Source: Microbacterium sp. (lineage in GTDB: Bacteria > Actinomycetota > Actinomycetes > Actinomycetales > Microbacteriaceae). Taken from it: a stretch of 64,000 nt of DNA. The DNA lies in assembly GCF_031178445.1 (NCBI RefSeq), contig NZ_JAPSIY010000008.1, positions 1-64,000 of the forward strand. The letters run 5' to 3'. Each line of letters starts with the position of its first letter. The stretch's first letter is position 1. Under the pieces are notes generated by a model, which was given only the letters and a program-made list of their open reading frames with translations, ran no database searches and was not told the DNA's origin. Made by a program: the position numbers and the translations under genes. Of this stretch, positions 16,841 through 25,210 are shown piece by piece.

Positions 16841-17557
16841 ATGACCGAACGAACCGGACGCCGTCGCGTCCTGCTCAAGCTCTCCGGCGAAGCATTCGGC
16901 GGCGGCCAGCTCGGCGTCAACCCCGACGTCGTGAGCCAGATCGCACGCGACATCGCGGCCGCCGTAGAACGGGTCGAGATCGCCATCGTCGTCGGCGGGG
17001 GCAACTTCTTCCGCGGAGCGGAACTCAGCCAGCGCGGCATGGACCGGGGTCGCGCCGATTACATGGGCATGCTCGGCACGGTGATGAACGCTCTCGCGCT
17101 GCAGGACTTCCTCGAGCAGGCAGGAGCCGCCACCCGCGTGCAGTCCGCCATCTCGATGACGCAGGTGGCCGAGCCCTACATCCCGCTGCGCGCCGAGCGC
17201 CACATGGAGAAGGGCCGCGTCGTGATCTTCGGCGCCGGCGCCGGCCTGCCGTACTTCTCGACCGACACCGTCGCGGCCCAGCGCGCCCTTGAGATCGGCG
17301 CCCAGGAGGTCCTCGTGGCCAAGAACGGTGTGGACGGGGTCTACACCGCCGACCCGAACAAGGACGCCACCGCGGAGCGCATCGAGCGAGTCACCTACCG
17401 CGAAGCGCTGCAGAAGGGTCTGCGCGTGGTCGACTCGACCGCCTTCAGCCTCTGCATGGACAACAACATGGACATGCGCGTCTTCGGTATGGAACCGGCC
17501 GGGAACGTCACCCGCGCTCTGCTCGGAGATCCGATAGGCACGCTCGTCACCGCCTGA
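16841..17557 (+). CDS. pyrH: Uridylate kinase
   Basis: Phosphorylates UMP to UDP in pyrimidine nucleotide synthesis. The 238-residue protein has the amino-acid-kinase fold: [14 protein letters not shown] at the start, [30 protein letters not shown], and [17 protein letters not shown] chose the ATG of MTERTGRR, with GAGAGG upstream; a TTG 8 codons earlier is unlikely. It sits between tsf and frr as in most bacteria. Confidence 0.97.
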   Translation: MTERTGRRRVLLKLSGEAFGGGQLGVNPDVVSQIARDIAAAVERVEIAIVVGGGNFFRGAELSQRGMDRGRADYMGMLGTVMNALALQDFLEQAGAATRVQSAISMTQVAEPYIPLRAERHMEKGRVVIFGAGAGLPYFSTDTVAAQRALEIGAQEVLVAKNGVDGVYTADPNKDATAERIERVTYREALQKGLRVVDSTAFSLCMDNNMDMRVFGMEPAGNVTRALLGDPIGTLVTA

Positions 17558-17570
17558 GCGCGCCAGCGCT

Positions 17571-17586
17571 CGGCGCCGATGCGCCG
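17571..17586 (+). terminator. short hairpin after pyrH
   Basis: CGGCGC and GCGCCG pair around a CGAT loop 13 bases after the pyrH stop. At 6 bp without a T-run it is weak, and it lies just before the frr -10 element. Confidence 0.3.
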
Positions 17587-17591
17587 ACGGA

Positions 17592-17597
17592 TAGAAT
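17592..17597 (+). promoter_or_regulatory. -10 element TAGAAT of frr
   Basis: TAGAAT lies 29 bases before the frr GTG, which has its own GTAAGGAG ribosome-binding site; a leadered promoter. Confidence 0.5.
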
Positions 17598-17626
17598 TGC
17601 TGAAACCCCTGACGTAAGGAGCCCCC

Positions 17627-18181
17627 GTGATCGCGGATGTCCTCGCTGAAACCACTGCACGCATGACACGCGCGGTCGAAGCCGCCAAGGAGGATTTCGC
17701 AACGGTCCGCACCGGGCGTGCGAACCCTCAGCTGTTCCAGAAGCTGATGGTCGACTACTACGGCTCGCCGACCCCGCTGGCGCAGCTCGCTTCGATGGCC
17801 AACCCGGAGGCGCGCTCGCTGCTCATCACCCCTTACGACAAGTCGGCTCTCAAGGCGATCGAGCAGGCGATCCGCGACATGCCCAACCTCGGAGCCAACC
17901 CGACCAATGACGGCAACGTCGTTCGCGTGACGATGCCGGAGCTCACCCAGGAGCGCCGCAAGGAGTACGTGAAGCTCGTGCGCTCGAAGGGCGAGGACGC
18001 GAAGGTGCACGTCCGTGGCATCCGCCGCAAGGCGAAGGACGAGCTCGATGCGCTCAAGGCGGAGATCGGCGAGGACGAGATCGCCCGTGGCGAGAAGGAG
18101 CTCGATGCCCTGACCCGCCAGCACGTCGACCTCATCGACGACGCGCTGAAGCGCAAAGAGGCCGAGCTCCTCGAGGTCTGA
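17627..18181 (+). CDS. frr: Ribosome recycling factor
   Basis: Works with EF-G to split post-termination ribosomes. The 184-residue protein has the normal length and motifs: [24 protein letters not shown], then [25 protein letters not shown], and the C-terminal helix with [23 protein letters not shown]. The GTG start has AAGGAG 8 bases upstream. cdsA starts 5 bases after the stop. Confidence 0.98.
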   Translation: MIADVLAETTARMTRAVEAAKEDFATVRTGRANPQLFQKLMVDYYGSPTPLAQLASMANPEARSLLITPYDKSALKAIEQAIRDMPNLGANPTNDGNVVRVTMPELTQERRKEYVKLVRSKGEDAKVHVRGIRRKAKDELDALKAEIGEDEIARGEKELDALTRQHVDLIDDALKRKEAELLEV

Positions 18182-18186
18182 ACCGG

Positions 18187-19488
18187 ATGTCTGGCGACAG
18201 CAGCGGCACCGGCGATCGCCCGCGAACCCGGCGCGAGGCCAGGGCGGGCGATCAGCCGACGCGTCGACGGGACGAGGACGCGCCGGAACCGGCCACCGCG
18301 CCCACGTCGGCGACAACGGCGGAGGGCGGGGCGGCGACGGATGCCGAGGACGTGGTGACCCCCGTGCGGGGGATCCGACTCGAAGGAATCGCTCCGGCTC
18401 CGGCTGCACCCCGCCCGCTTGACGACGCGGCCTTCCCCGCGTTCGACGCCGCGCAGGTGCCGCCGCGCCCGCCGCTGCCCGGCCACGAGGGCCGCCACGC
18501 CGTCCCGGATCCGTCAGCGCACCACGGCCGGCTCGGCACTGCGGATCACAGCGCGATCCGCGAGCAGTGGCGAGCCGCCAGAGGCGAGCTCGAGGGTCAC
18601 GTCTCGCACGCCCGGGACCAGTTCGAACAGGCCAACGAGCGCATCAAACAGCGCACAGGGCGCGATCTCATCGTCGCCATCCTCATCGGCGTCGGCTTCG
18701 GGCTCGTGCTGCTTGCCTCGCTGCTGTTCATCAAGGAGCTCTTCATCCCGATCGCGGTGGCGGTCGCCATGCTCGGCACCTATGAGCTGAGCAGGGCGCT
18801 GCGCGCGGGAGGCCGACGGGTGGACGTCGTCGCGCAGCTGATCGCCGCGGCCGTCGTCGTGCTCACGGGCTACTTCGCCGAACTGTGGCTGAGCTGGGTC
18901 GTGCTGTTCGCCGCAACATCCTTCGTGGCGGTCTGGCGGATGATCGGGCAGATGATCGCGAAGGACGGCCGCACCTACGGCGATGTGCTCGCCGACGTCA
19001 TGATCGGCGCGTTCGTACAGGTGTACGTGCCCTTCCTCACCTCGGTGGCGCTGATGCTGCTCAACCGCGATCGCGGTGAGCTGTGGGTGCTGTCGTTCAT
19101 CATCATCGCCGTAGTCGCGGACACCGCGGCCTACGCCTCGGGCCTCGCGTTCGGCAAACATCCGATGGCGCCGCGCATCAGCCCCAAGAAGACCTGGGAG
19201 GGTTTCGGGGGAGCGGTGCTGGGCTCCGTTCTGGCGGGCGCCCTGCTGGCCGTCTTCCTGTTGCAGCTGCCGTGGTGGTGCGGACTGGTGCTCGGCATCT
19301 CGATCCTGATCTCCGCCACTCTCGGCGACCTCGGGGAGTCGATGCTCAAGCGCGATCTCGGGATCAAGGACATGAGCTCCTGGCTCCCCGGGCACGGCGG
19401 CCTGCTGGACCGGCTCGACAGCATCCTGCCCTCGACCATCCCCGCGCTGGCGCTCTCGCTCCTGCTCACCCCCTGGACGGTGTCATGA
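18187..19488 (+). CDS. cdsA: Phosphatidate cytidylyltransferase
   Basis: Makes CDP-diacylglycerol, the precursor of all phospholipids, in the membrane. The C-terminal ~280 residues hold about eight hydrophobic helices and the family signature near residues 380-412 (ESMLKRDLGIKDMSSWLPGH, then GGLLDRLDS), with PKKTWEGFGGAV before it. The first ~150 residues are an unusual hydrophilic extension rich in Arg, Thr, Ala and Pro that is probably disordered and cytosolic. The downstream gene starts inside the stop (ATGATGA), so both are co-translated. Confidence 0.95.
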   Translation: MSGDSSGTGDRPRTRREARAGDQPTRRRDEDAPEPATAPTSATTAEGGAATDAEDVVTPVRGIRLEGIAPAPAAPRPLDDAAFPAFDAAQVPPRPPLPGHEGRHAVPDPSAHHGRLGTADHSAIREQWRAARGELEGHVSHARDQFEQANERIKQRTGRDLIVAILIGVGFGLVLLASLLFIKELFIPIAVAVAMLGTYELSRALRAGGRRVDVVAQLIAAAVVVLTGYFAELWLSWVVLFAATSFVAVWRMIGQMIAKDGRTYGDVLADVMIGAFVQVYVPFLTSVALMLLNRDRGELWVLSFIIIAVVADTAAYASGLAFGKHPMAPRISPKKTWEGFGGAVLGSVLAGALLAVFLLQLPWWCGLVLGISILISATLGDLGESMLKRDLGIKDMSSWLPGHGGLLDRLDSILPSTIPALALSLLLTPWTVS

Positions 19489-20072
19489 TGACCGACGCAG
19501 ATCTCGACGCCCTCGCCATGAAGGCGGAGCGTCCGCCCGCGTTCCCCCTGACCAGCGGCCGCCAGAAGGGCTACCATCGCGCGGCGGTCGACACGTTCCT
19601 GGAGTCGGCGCGCGCTGCATTCGAGAACGAGCGCGCCGATTTCAGCGCCGATGACGTGCGCGTCGCGTCCTTCCCGCTCGTGCGGAACGGGTACGTCGTG
19701 ACGGACGTGGATGCGGCGCTGGGACGCGTGGAGGACGCATTCGCGGCGCGCGCACGCGAGCAGGCCGTGCGCACGCTCGGCGTGGAGGCATGGGTCGCCA
19801 GGGCCCGGGAGGAGGCTCAGGTCATCCTGGATCATCTCGGACGGCCCGCCGGGCACCGCTTCGACCGCACCGGAATCCTCACCTTCGGCTACCGGGTCGA
19901 CGAGGTCGATCATGTCGCCGAGCGCATTTCCGCATTCCTGCGCGACGGCGAGGAGCTCACAGTGGAGCAGGTGCGATCAGCCGCATTCCGGATGCAGCGC
20001 GGCGGCTACCGCGAGGAGCAGGTCGACGCGCTCCTCGACGCAACCGTCGAGGTGATGCTGGCCGTCCGGTGA
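19485..20072 (+). CDS. DivIVA-domain repeat protein
   Basis: A 195-residue protein containing four copies of the DivIVA head motif GYxxxxVDxxL: GYHRAAVDTFL (~27), GYVVTDVDAAL (~69), GYRVDEVDHVA (~130) and GYREEQVDALL (~174). DivIVA heads bind curved membrane or partner proteins; a long coiled coil, normal for DivIVA itself, is absent. The protein is therefore more like the actinobacterial DivI1A-repeat family than a polar-growth organiser. It overlaps cdsA, suggesting a link to membrane synthesis. ATG at 19485 or the next codon may be the start. Confidence 0.85.
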   Translation: MMTDADLDALAMKAERPPAFPLTSGRQKGYHRAAVDTFLESARAAFENERADFSADDVRVASFPLVRNGYVVTDVDAALGRVEDAFAARAREQAVRTLGVEAWVARAREEAQVILDHLGRPAGHRFDRTGILTFGYRVDEVDHVAERISAFLRDGEELTVEQVRSAAFRMQRGGYREEQVDALLDATVEVMLAVR

Positions 20073-20102
20073 GTTCTCATGGATGTTTCAGCGACCTCTG
20101 CG

Positions 20103-20108
20103 TAGACT
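20103..20108 (+). promoter_or_regulatory. -10 hexamer TAGACT before the SLT gene
   Basis: TAGACT ends 10 bases before the GTG at 20119. The ATG at 20110 is only 1 base away, too close to be in the transcript, which favours the GTG. Confidence 0.5.
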
Positions 20109-20118
20109 GATGGCCATC

Positions 20119-20784
20119 GTGAGTCCCGATAACGAACTGATCTCGGCCTCGCCGCGCCCTGCGGCGTCCGGCCGGAAGCACCCGAAGCCCGCACGCCGGC
20201 GCGTGAGCGCAGTGTTCGCCGCGCTGGCAGTCGTCGGATTCTCTGCGGCCATGATCGCTCCCATGGGCTCCTCGTCCACCGGCTCCGCGGCTGCCGACGC
20301 CCCGGTCACGGCGTTCTCGCTCGCAGCCGCAGACACGCAGAACATCACCGTCACCGTCGAGGGTGCCGACGTCGCGCCGATGACACGCGGGACGTTCGAG
20401 GTGTACGTCAAACCGAAGCCCAAGCCCAAGCCGAAGCCGGCTCCGGCGAGCTCCGACACAGAAGGTCAGGGAGGCGGCTCCTCTGCGCCCCCGCGCTACA
20501 CCGGCGGCGGGAGCAAAGAGGACTGGATGACCGCGGCGGGGATCGCTTCCAGCGATTGGGCCTACGTGGACTACATCGTCTCCAAGGAGAGCGGCTGGAA
20601 CCCCAACGCGACGAACCCCTCGTCGGGTGCGTGCGGGCTCGTTCAGGCCTTGCCGTGCAGCAAGGTCCCCGGCAACGGGTACAACCCGGTCGACAACCTG
20701 CGGTGGGGCAACGGCTACGCGGTGGGTCGCTACGGAAGCTGGTCGGCGGCGTACGCGTTCTGGACGCGCAACCACTGGTGGTAG
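20119..20784 (+). CDS. Secreted transglycosylase-like (SLT) protein
   Basis: A 221-residue exported protein: basic N-terminus, hydrophobic segment (VFAALAVVGFSAAMIAPMG, about 32-50), a KPKPKPKPKPAPA spacer (~105), and a C-terminal SLT domain with DYIVSKESGWNPNATN, whose Glu would be the catalytic acid, plus CGLVQALPCSKVPG and RYGSWSAAYAFW. It probably cleaves peptidoglycan during growth. I prefer GTG as start because TAGACT lies at the right distance; the ATG 3 codons upstream would add MAI. Confidence 0.85.
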   Translation: MSPDNELISASPRPAASGRKHPKPARRRVSAVFAALAVVGFSAAMIAPMGSSSTGSAAADAPVTAFSLAAADTQNITVTVEGADVAPMTRGTFEVYVKPKPKPKPKPAPASSDTEGQGGGSSAPPRYTGGGSKEDWMTAAGIASSDWAYVDYIVSKESGWNPNATNPSSGACGLVQALPCSKVPGNGYNPVDNLRWGNGYAVGRYGSWSAAYAFWTRNHWW

Positions 20785-20793
20785 ACCGGCGAC

Positions 20794-21084
20794 ATGGTTC
20801 GATCACGCAGACGACGACCCGATCCTAGGGCCGCCGCCGAGGAGTCGTTCGATCGACTCCTCGCCGGCTGGAAGCGCTCCGAGACGCGCCGCGGTCACGA
20901 GTGGACGGTGCAGCCCGTCTCCGCCGTCCAGGCCGCGAAGGAGTACGTCTGTCCCGGATGCGGGCGGACCATCCCGCCCGGTACCGCTCATGTCGTCGCC
21001 TGGCGTGCGGATGGTGTGCTGGGAGAGACCGCCGATCTGGCCGCGCGCAGGCACTGGCACTCGCACTGCTGGCGAATCGCCTGA
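20794..21084 (+). CDS. small zinc-ribbon-like protein, unknown function
   Basis: A 96-residue basic protein with one CPGCG pair (YVCPGCGRTIPPG, about residues 51-63) and a later HWHSHCW (about 87-93) that together could hold a zinc ion. The N-terminus is arginine-rich (RSRRRRPDPR). I recognise no named family beyond short actinobacterial zinc-ribbon proteins. The ATG lies 9 bases after the SLT gene stop; TAGACC with its last base off-consensus sits 6 bases before it. Confidence 0.75.
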   Translation: MVRSRRRRPDPRAAAEESFDRLLAGWKRSETRRGHEWTVQPVSAVQAAKEYVCPGCGRTIPPGTAHVVAWRADGVLGETADLAARRHWHSHCWRIA

Positions 21085-21113
21085 TCGCACCGGTCCATCG
21101 CGGCGGAGAGAAT

Positions 21114-21143
21114 CGACTCATCCGCCGGCGACTCATCCGCCGG
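21114..21143. repeat. tandem 15-bp duplication
   Basis: CGACTCATCCGCCGG occurs twice head to tail with no mismatch, between the zinc-ribbon gene and the AI-2E transporter gene. Confidence 0.9.
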
Positions 21144-21158
21144 CCCCGGTCGGGAGCG

Positions 21159-22238
21159 TCACCTCTCGTTCATACGGGGGATCAGCACCTGGCGATAGAT
21201 GATCAAGATGCTCGCCGCAACCGGGATCGCGATCAGCGCACCCAGCAGCCCGAGCAGGGAGCCGCCAGCGAGCGCCGCGATGACGACGACGGCACCAGGT
21301 ACCGCAACCGCCCGGCTCATGATCCGCGGCGCGATGAAGTACGCCTCCACCTGCATGTAGATCAGGTACCAGATCGCGGCCGCCAGCGCCGTGCCGGGGG
21401 AGCCGACCCCCGGAAGCAGGCATGCCAGCACGATCAGGGTCGACCCGGTGAGCGTGCCCACCAGCGGGATCAATGAGAAGAAAAAGGCGATCACGGCCAG
21501 GACGGCGGTGAACGGGGCGCCGATGATCGACAGGTAGATGGCACTGAGGATGCCGTTGATCACTCCCAGTGTGACCTGGCCCATCACGTAGTGGCCTACG
21601 GAGTCTGTTATCTGATCGGCGATGTCGATGAACCGCTCCCGCTTGGAAGCGGGCACCAGCTGGTATACGGCGCCCTTGAGCGAGGGGGTGGAGGCGGTGA
21701 AGTAGATGGTGAGCACCAGCACGATGAACGCGCCGAACAGGCCGGCGAGCACGGCGCCGCCGACCACGAGCACGCCCTGTCCGATGGAGCCGCTCCACTC
21801 CGTGACCGTCTTCGCCCAGTCCTCCTCCTGCATCCAGTTCTCGACGTAGGCGAACACCGCGTCGACCTGCAGGTTCGGGAACGTCTCGGTCAGCCAGTCC
21901 TTGAAGTTCTGCACGGTCTCGTCGCCGTCGATGATCAGCAGCGTGATCCGTTCCACCAGCTGCGAGACCTGTTGGACCACGACCGGCAGCACGATCAGCA
22001 CGATCACCACGAAGATGCCGAGCACTCCCAAGATGGTGGCCAGCACGGCGGCCCACCTCGGCAGCCCTCTTCCCTCGAGGAAGGAGACCAGCGGATCCAG
22101 GCCGAGGCTCAGGAACAGCGCTGTTCCGATGTAGAGGATCACCGTCGACAGTGTCTGAGCGCTGGTGATCAGGATGACGCCGAGACCGACGCCGAGCGTC
22201 GCGACCAGCGCGGTGCGGAACGGATTGTGGATCTTCAT
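21159..22238 (-). CDS. AI-2E/PerM family membrane transporter
   Basis: A 359-residue integral membrane protein with about eight hydrophobic segments. Characteristic parts are LSLGLDPLVSFLEGRGLPRWAAVL, PFTAVLAVIAFFFSLIPLVGTL and GALIAIPVAASILIIYRQ, matching the family formerly called PerM. Some members export the quorum signal AI-2, others sodium ions; the substrate here is unknown. Shine-Dalgarno GGAGAG lies 3-8 bases before the ATG, and TAGGCT on the minus strand (22263-22268 region) is its probable -10. It is divergent from the next gene. Confidence 0.9.
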   Translation of the reverse strand: MKIHNPFRTALVATLGVGLGVILITSAQTLSTVILYIGTALFLSLGLDPLVSFLEGRGLPRWAAVLATILGVLGIFVVIVLIVLPVVVQQVSQLVERITLLIIDGDETVQNFKDWLTETFPNLQVDAVFAYVENWMQEEDWAKTVTEWSGSIGQGVLVVGGAVLAGLFGAFIVLVLTIYFTASTPSLKGAVYQLVPASKRERFIDIADQITDSVGHYVMGQVTLGVINGILSAIYLSIIGAPFTAVLAVIAFFFSLIPLVGTLTGSTLIVLACLLPGVGSPGTALAAAIWYLIYMQVEAYFIAPRIMSRAVAVPGAVVVIAALAGGSLLGLLGALIAIPVAASILIIYRQVLIPRMNER

Positions 22239-22350
22239 GTCTCTCCTGCCCGGATGCGTGCAAGCCTAATTCCCCGGCGTCCACAGGGACGTCGCGACGT
22301 GCCGTACGTCGGCCGCAGAGCGTTCGTGGGCAACGCACAGGTGCTTTCGC

Positions 22351-22356
22351 TAGTCT
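22351..22356 (+). promoter_or_regulatory. -10 element TAGTCT upstream of the 622-residue membrane protein
   Basis: TAGTCT lies about 55 bases before the GTG start, which has AAGGAG 8 bases upstream. The same 173-base gap carries the divergent transporter promoter. Confidence 0.45.
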
Positions 22357-22411
22357 GGAATGTCGAGCGGAGACCGTCGGCGGGTGCCGGGGTCACGTAA
22401 GGAGTTGATTC

Positions 22412-24280
22412 GTGCGTTTCGTCTGGGCCGTCGTGGCCTTCGTGCTGGCCACGGTTCTCATCGGAGCCGGAATCGCTCAGCGCACCGTCTTCATGGGGCC
22501 GACCGAGCAGCGCATGGAGCTGAGCGTCGGGGAGCCCGAGCCGTACGTGCTCGTGGACGCCGAGGTTCTGCGCGCCCATCCGGGTCTGCAGACGCTTCTG
22601 GTCCGCGGGGAGGGTGAGATCTTCGTCGCCTACGGCCGGACGTCCGACATGACGGCGTGGCTGTCAGACACCGCCTACAACTCGATCACCCTGAACGGCG
22701 AAGGCTCGCCCAAGGCCGAACACGTCGACGCCGCACTGTCCCCGGCCGACGGCGCCGAGAGCCCGGGGCGGGACCCGCGCGGATCCGACCTCTGGCTGGA
22801 TTCGTTCAGCGAGGAGGACTCGCTCGTCGCTCCGCTCCAGCTCACCGAGGGCAACAGCGTCCTGATCTCCCGAGACGGCGTCGAGCCGGCCCCTGCCGAC
22901 GTCCTCGTCTCCTGGCGGCTCGACACGCGGACGCCGCTCGCAGGTCCGCTCATCACGGCGGGCGCGGTGATGCTCGCCGCCGGCCTGGTTCTGTACGTGC
23001 TGGCGATCCGCTACCAGCGCCGTGGACGCGGTCCGCGGCGAAAGGGCCCGGGCCCGCTGCCGCCGACCGAGCCCATCGGCGTGACCGCCGCGCCGGAGCG
23101 TCAGGCCATCGATGCGGGCGCGGACGCCGGTGACGGCCCTGACGAGCCACCGCGGACCGAGGACAACAAGGCCGCAGAGGGCTCGCACGCGGGACGCGCG
23201 GATCGCAGGGCTCTCACCCGTCGCGTGGGGCTGGCCGTGCCGGCCCTGGCGGTGACCGCAATCCTCGCCACCGGCTGCACCGCGGAATCGTGGCCGCAAC
23301 TCGGCGCAGAGTCACCGACGCCCACACCGACGCCGAGCGTCGTCGCACCGGAGAACCAGAAGCCCCCGGCGATCGGCGAGAAGCAGGCCGATCGCGTGAT
23401 CGCCGACATCGTCGCGACGATCGAGAAGGCGGATGCCGAGCGCGACATCGAACTCGCCGAGACCAGAGTGACGGGCCCGGCTCTGGAGGCGCGTCGCACC
23501 GACTACGCGCTGCGCGGGAAGCTGGCCGACCGTGAACCGCAGGTCACGGCGCCCCGCGACGAGGTCAGCATCCTGCTTCCCGAGGCGACGGACAGCTGGC
23601 CGCGAACGGTGCTCGTGCTGACCGTCGCCGAGGGGGATGAAACGGTCCCGCCCGTGATGCTGTCGATGACGCAGGCGGATCCGTGGTCCAACTACCGGGT
23701 GTCCGACATCGCCGAGATGCCGGCGTCGGGACAGTTCCCCGACGTGGCCCCCGCATGGCTGGGAACCACTCGGGTCCCCGCGGAATCGCCGTTCCTGTCG
23801 CTGGCGCCGGAGGCTCTCGCGGACGCCTTCTCCGACTTCGTCGATGCCGGCGACAAGAGCGAGTTCGCCGGCAGTTTCGACGAGGTGGCGCAGAAGCTCG
23901 CCGCTGACGTCCGTGCGAGCCGCGAGACCGTCGTCAAGGGTCTCGCCGACAAGAATGCGTCGAAGACCTCCAAGGCCAGTTTCGACATGAAGCCGGCGTC
24001 GGGAGAGCCGATGTCGATGGCGACGCTCGACAGCGGCGCGATCGTGTCGGTGAGCGTCGTCGACACCGAGACGGTCACGCCGACGACGAAGGATGCGGTC
24101 ATCCGCTTCGGCGACAACGCCGAGGCGAAGGCGCTCACCGGAGCGACCGAGGCGGCCAAGGGCGTTGTGACGACCTACGGCATGCAGCTGTACTTCTCCG
24201 TGCCTGCGCAGGGCTCCAACGAGCAGATCCGGCTGCTGGCATACAAGCAGAACCTCCTCAGTGTGAAGGTGATCAAGTGA
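22412..24280 (+). CDS. multi-segment membrane protein with internal lipobox, unknown function
   Basis: A 622-residue protein in three parts. Residues 4-22 form a first membrane helix, 30-176 an extracellular domain (YVLVDAEVLRAHPGLQTLLV), and 177-198 a second helix followed by a charged cytosolic linker (RRGRGPRRKGPG). Residues 266-289 then look like a lipoprotein signal peptide, RRALTRRVGLAVPALAV followed by TAILATGC with Cys289. After a TPTPTPTP stretch the last 310 residues are a further extracellular domain. The layout suggests fusion of a membrane protein with a lipoprotein gene. It overlaps the thioredoxin-TPR gene by 4 bases. Confidence 0.8.
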   Translation: MRFVWAVVAFVLATVLIGAGIAQRTVFMGPTEQRMELSVGEPEPYVLVDAEVLRAHPGLQTLLVRGEGEIFVAYGRTSDMTAWLSDTAYNSITLNGEGSPKAEHVDAALSPADGAESPGRDPRGSDLWLDSFSEEDSLVAPLQLTEGNSVLISRDGVEPAPADVLVSWRLDTRTPLAGPLITAGAVMLAAGLVLYVLAIRYQRRGRGPRRKGPGPLPPTEPIGVTAAPERQAIDAGADAGDGPDEPPRTEDNKAAEGSHAGRADRRALTRRVGLAVPALAVTAILATGCTAESWPQLGAESPTPTPTPSVVAPENQKPPAIGEKQADRVIADIVATIEKADAERDIELAETRVTGPALEARRTDYALRGKLADREPQVTAPRDEVSILLPEATDSWPRTVLVLTVAEGDETVPPVMLSMTQADPWSNYRVSDIAEMPASGQFPDVAPAWLGTTRVPAESPFLSLAPEALADAFSDFVDAGDKSEFAGSFDEVAQKLAADVRASRETVVKGLADKNASKTSKASFDMKPASGEPMSMATLDSGAIVSVSVVDTETVTPTTKDAVIRFGDNAEAKALTGATEAAKGVVTTYGMQLYFSVPAQGSNEQIRLLAYKQNLLSVKVIK

Positions 24281-25209
24281 GCGATATCTCCGTTGCCGCC
24301 CTCCGTGGCGCCGTCGACCTGTCGACCCTCCGCAACCGTCCGCAAGCAGCACAAGCGGCGCAGGGCGATGCGGCTCCGGCAGAGTCCGCCGGCGTGGTGG
24401 TCGACGTCACGGATGCGACCTTCGGTCAGGTGCTGGAGCTGTCGCGCACCGTGCCCGTCGTCGTGGATCTGTGGGCGGAATGGTGCGGGCCCTGCAAACA
24501 GCTGAGTCCCGTGATCGAGAAGGTCACCCGTGAGCTCGGCGGACGCGTGGTGCTCGCCAAGGTCGACGTCGACGCGAATCCGCAGATCGCCCAGGCGTTC
24601 CGCGCCGAATCGATCCCGATGGTCGTCGCGCTGCTGGGCGGACAGCCGGTGCCGATGTTCACCGGCGCCGTCCCCGAGCAGCAGGTGCGCGAGGTCTTCG
24701 CCCGGCTGCTCGAGGTGGCTGCGCAGAACGGCGTGACCGGCACCGTCCCCGTCGAGGGCGCGCCCGCGGCGCCCGCCGAGGAGCAGGAGGCGCCGCTTTC
24801 CCCTCTGCACGCCGAGGCCTACGAGGCGATCGAGGCCGGCGATTACGCCCGCGCCGTGTCAGCCTACGAGCGCGCCCTGGCGGAGAACCCGCGCGATGAG
24901 GACGCCAAAGCCGGTCTCGGGCAGGTGCGTCTTCTCCATCGCGTGCAGGGTCTCGATCTGCAGAGGGCGCGCGAGGAGGCCGCCGCCGCACCGCTCGACG
25001 TGCCGGCGCAGCTGCGAGTCGCCGACCTCGATGTCGCGGGCGGGCATGTCGAAGACGCCTTCGGGCGCCTGCTCGATCTGTTCGCGTCACTTCCGGGCGA
25101 GGATCGCGCGCCCGTGCGCGAGCGTCTGGTCGAGTTCTTCGACCTCGTCGGTGCCGCCGACCCTCGGGTCGCCGCCGCTCGCACCCGGCTCGCGTCGCTG
25201 CTGTTCTGA
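24277..25209 (+). CDS. thioredoxin-TPR protein, CnoX/YbbN-like
   Basis: A 310-residue protein with a thioredoxin domain (WAEWCGPCKQLSP, Cys70 and Cys73, then KVDVDANPQIAQAFRAESIPMVVALLGG) and a C-terminal TPR-like domain (HAEAYEAIEAGDYARAVSAYERALAENP). E. coli CnoX is a redox-regulated holdase that works with GroEL; its active site is not CGPC, whereas here the full CGPC is present, so disulfide exchange may also occur. It starts on the stop of the three-part membrane protein and converges on glgB, 2 bases away. Confidence 0.92.
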   Translation: MSDISVAALRGAVDLSTLRNRPQAAQAAQGDAAPAESAGVVVDVTDATFGQVLELSRTVPVVVDLWAEWCGPCKQLSPVIEKVTRELGGRVVLAKVDVDANPQIAQAFRAESIPMVVALLGGQPVPMFTGAVPEQQVREVFARLLEVAAQNGVTGTVPVEGAPAAPAEEQEAPLSPLHAEAYEAIEAGDYARAVSAYERALAENPRDEDAKAGLGQVRLLHRVQGLDLQRAREEAAAAPLDVPAQLRVADLDVAGGHVEDAFGRLLDLFASLPGEDRAPVRERLVEFFDLVGAADPRVAAARTRLASLLF

Positions 25210-25210
25210 T

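Noticed and set aside
20404..20445. Lys-Pro repeat region as a CRISPR or satellite array
   Set aside because: It is a short in-frame KPKP spacer of the SLT protein, with no spacers or palindromic repeats.
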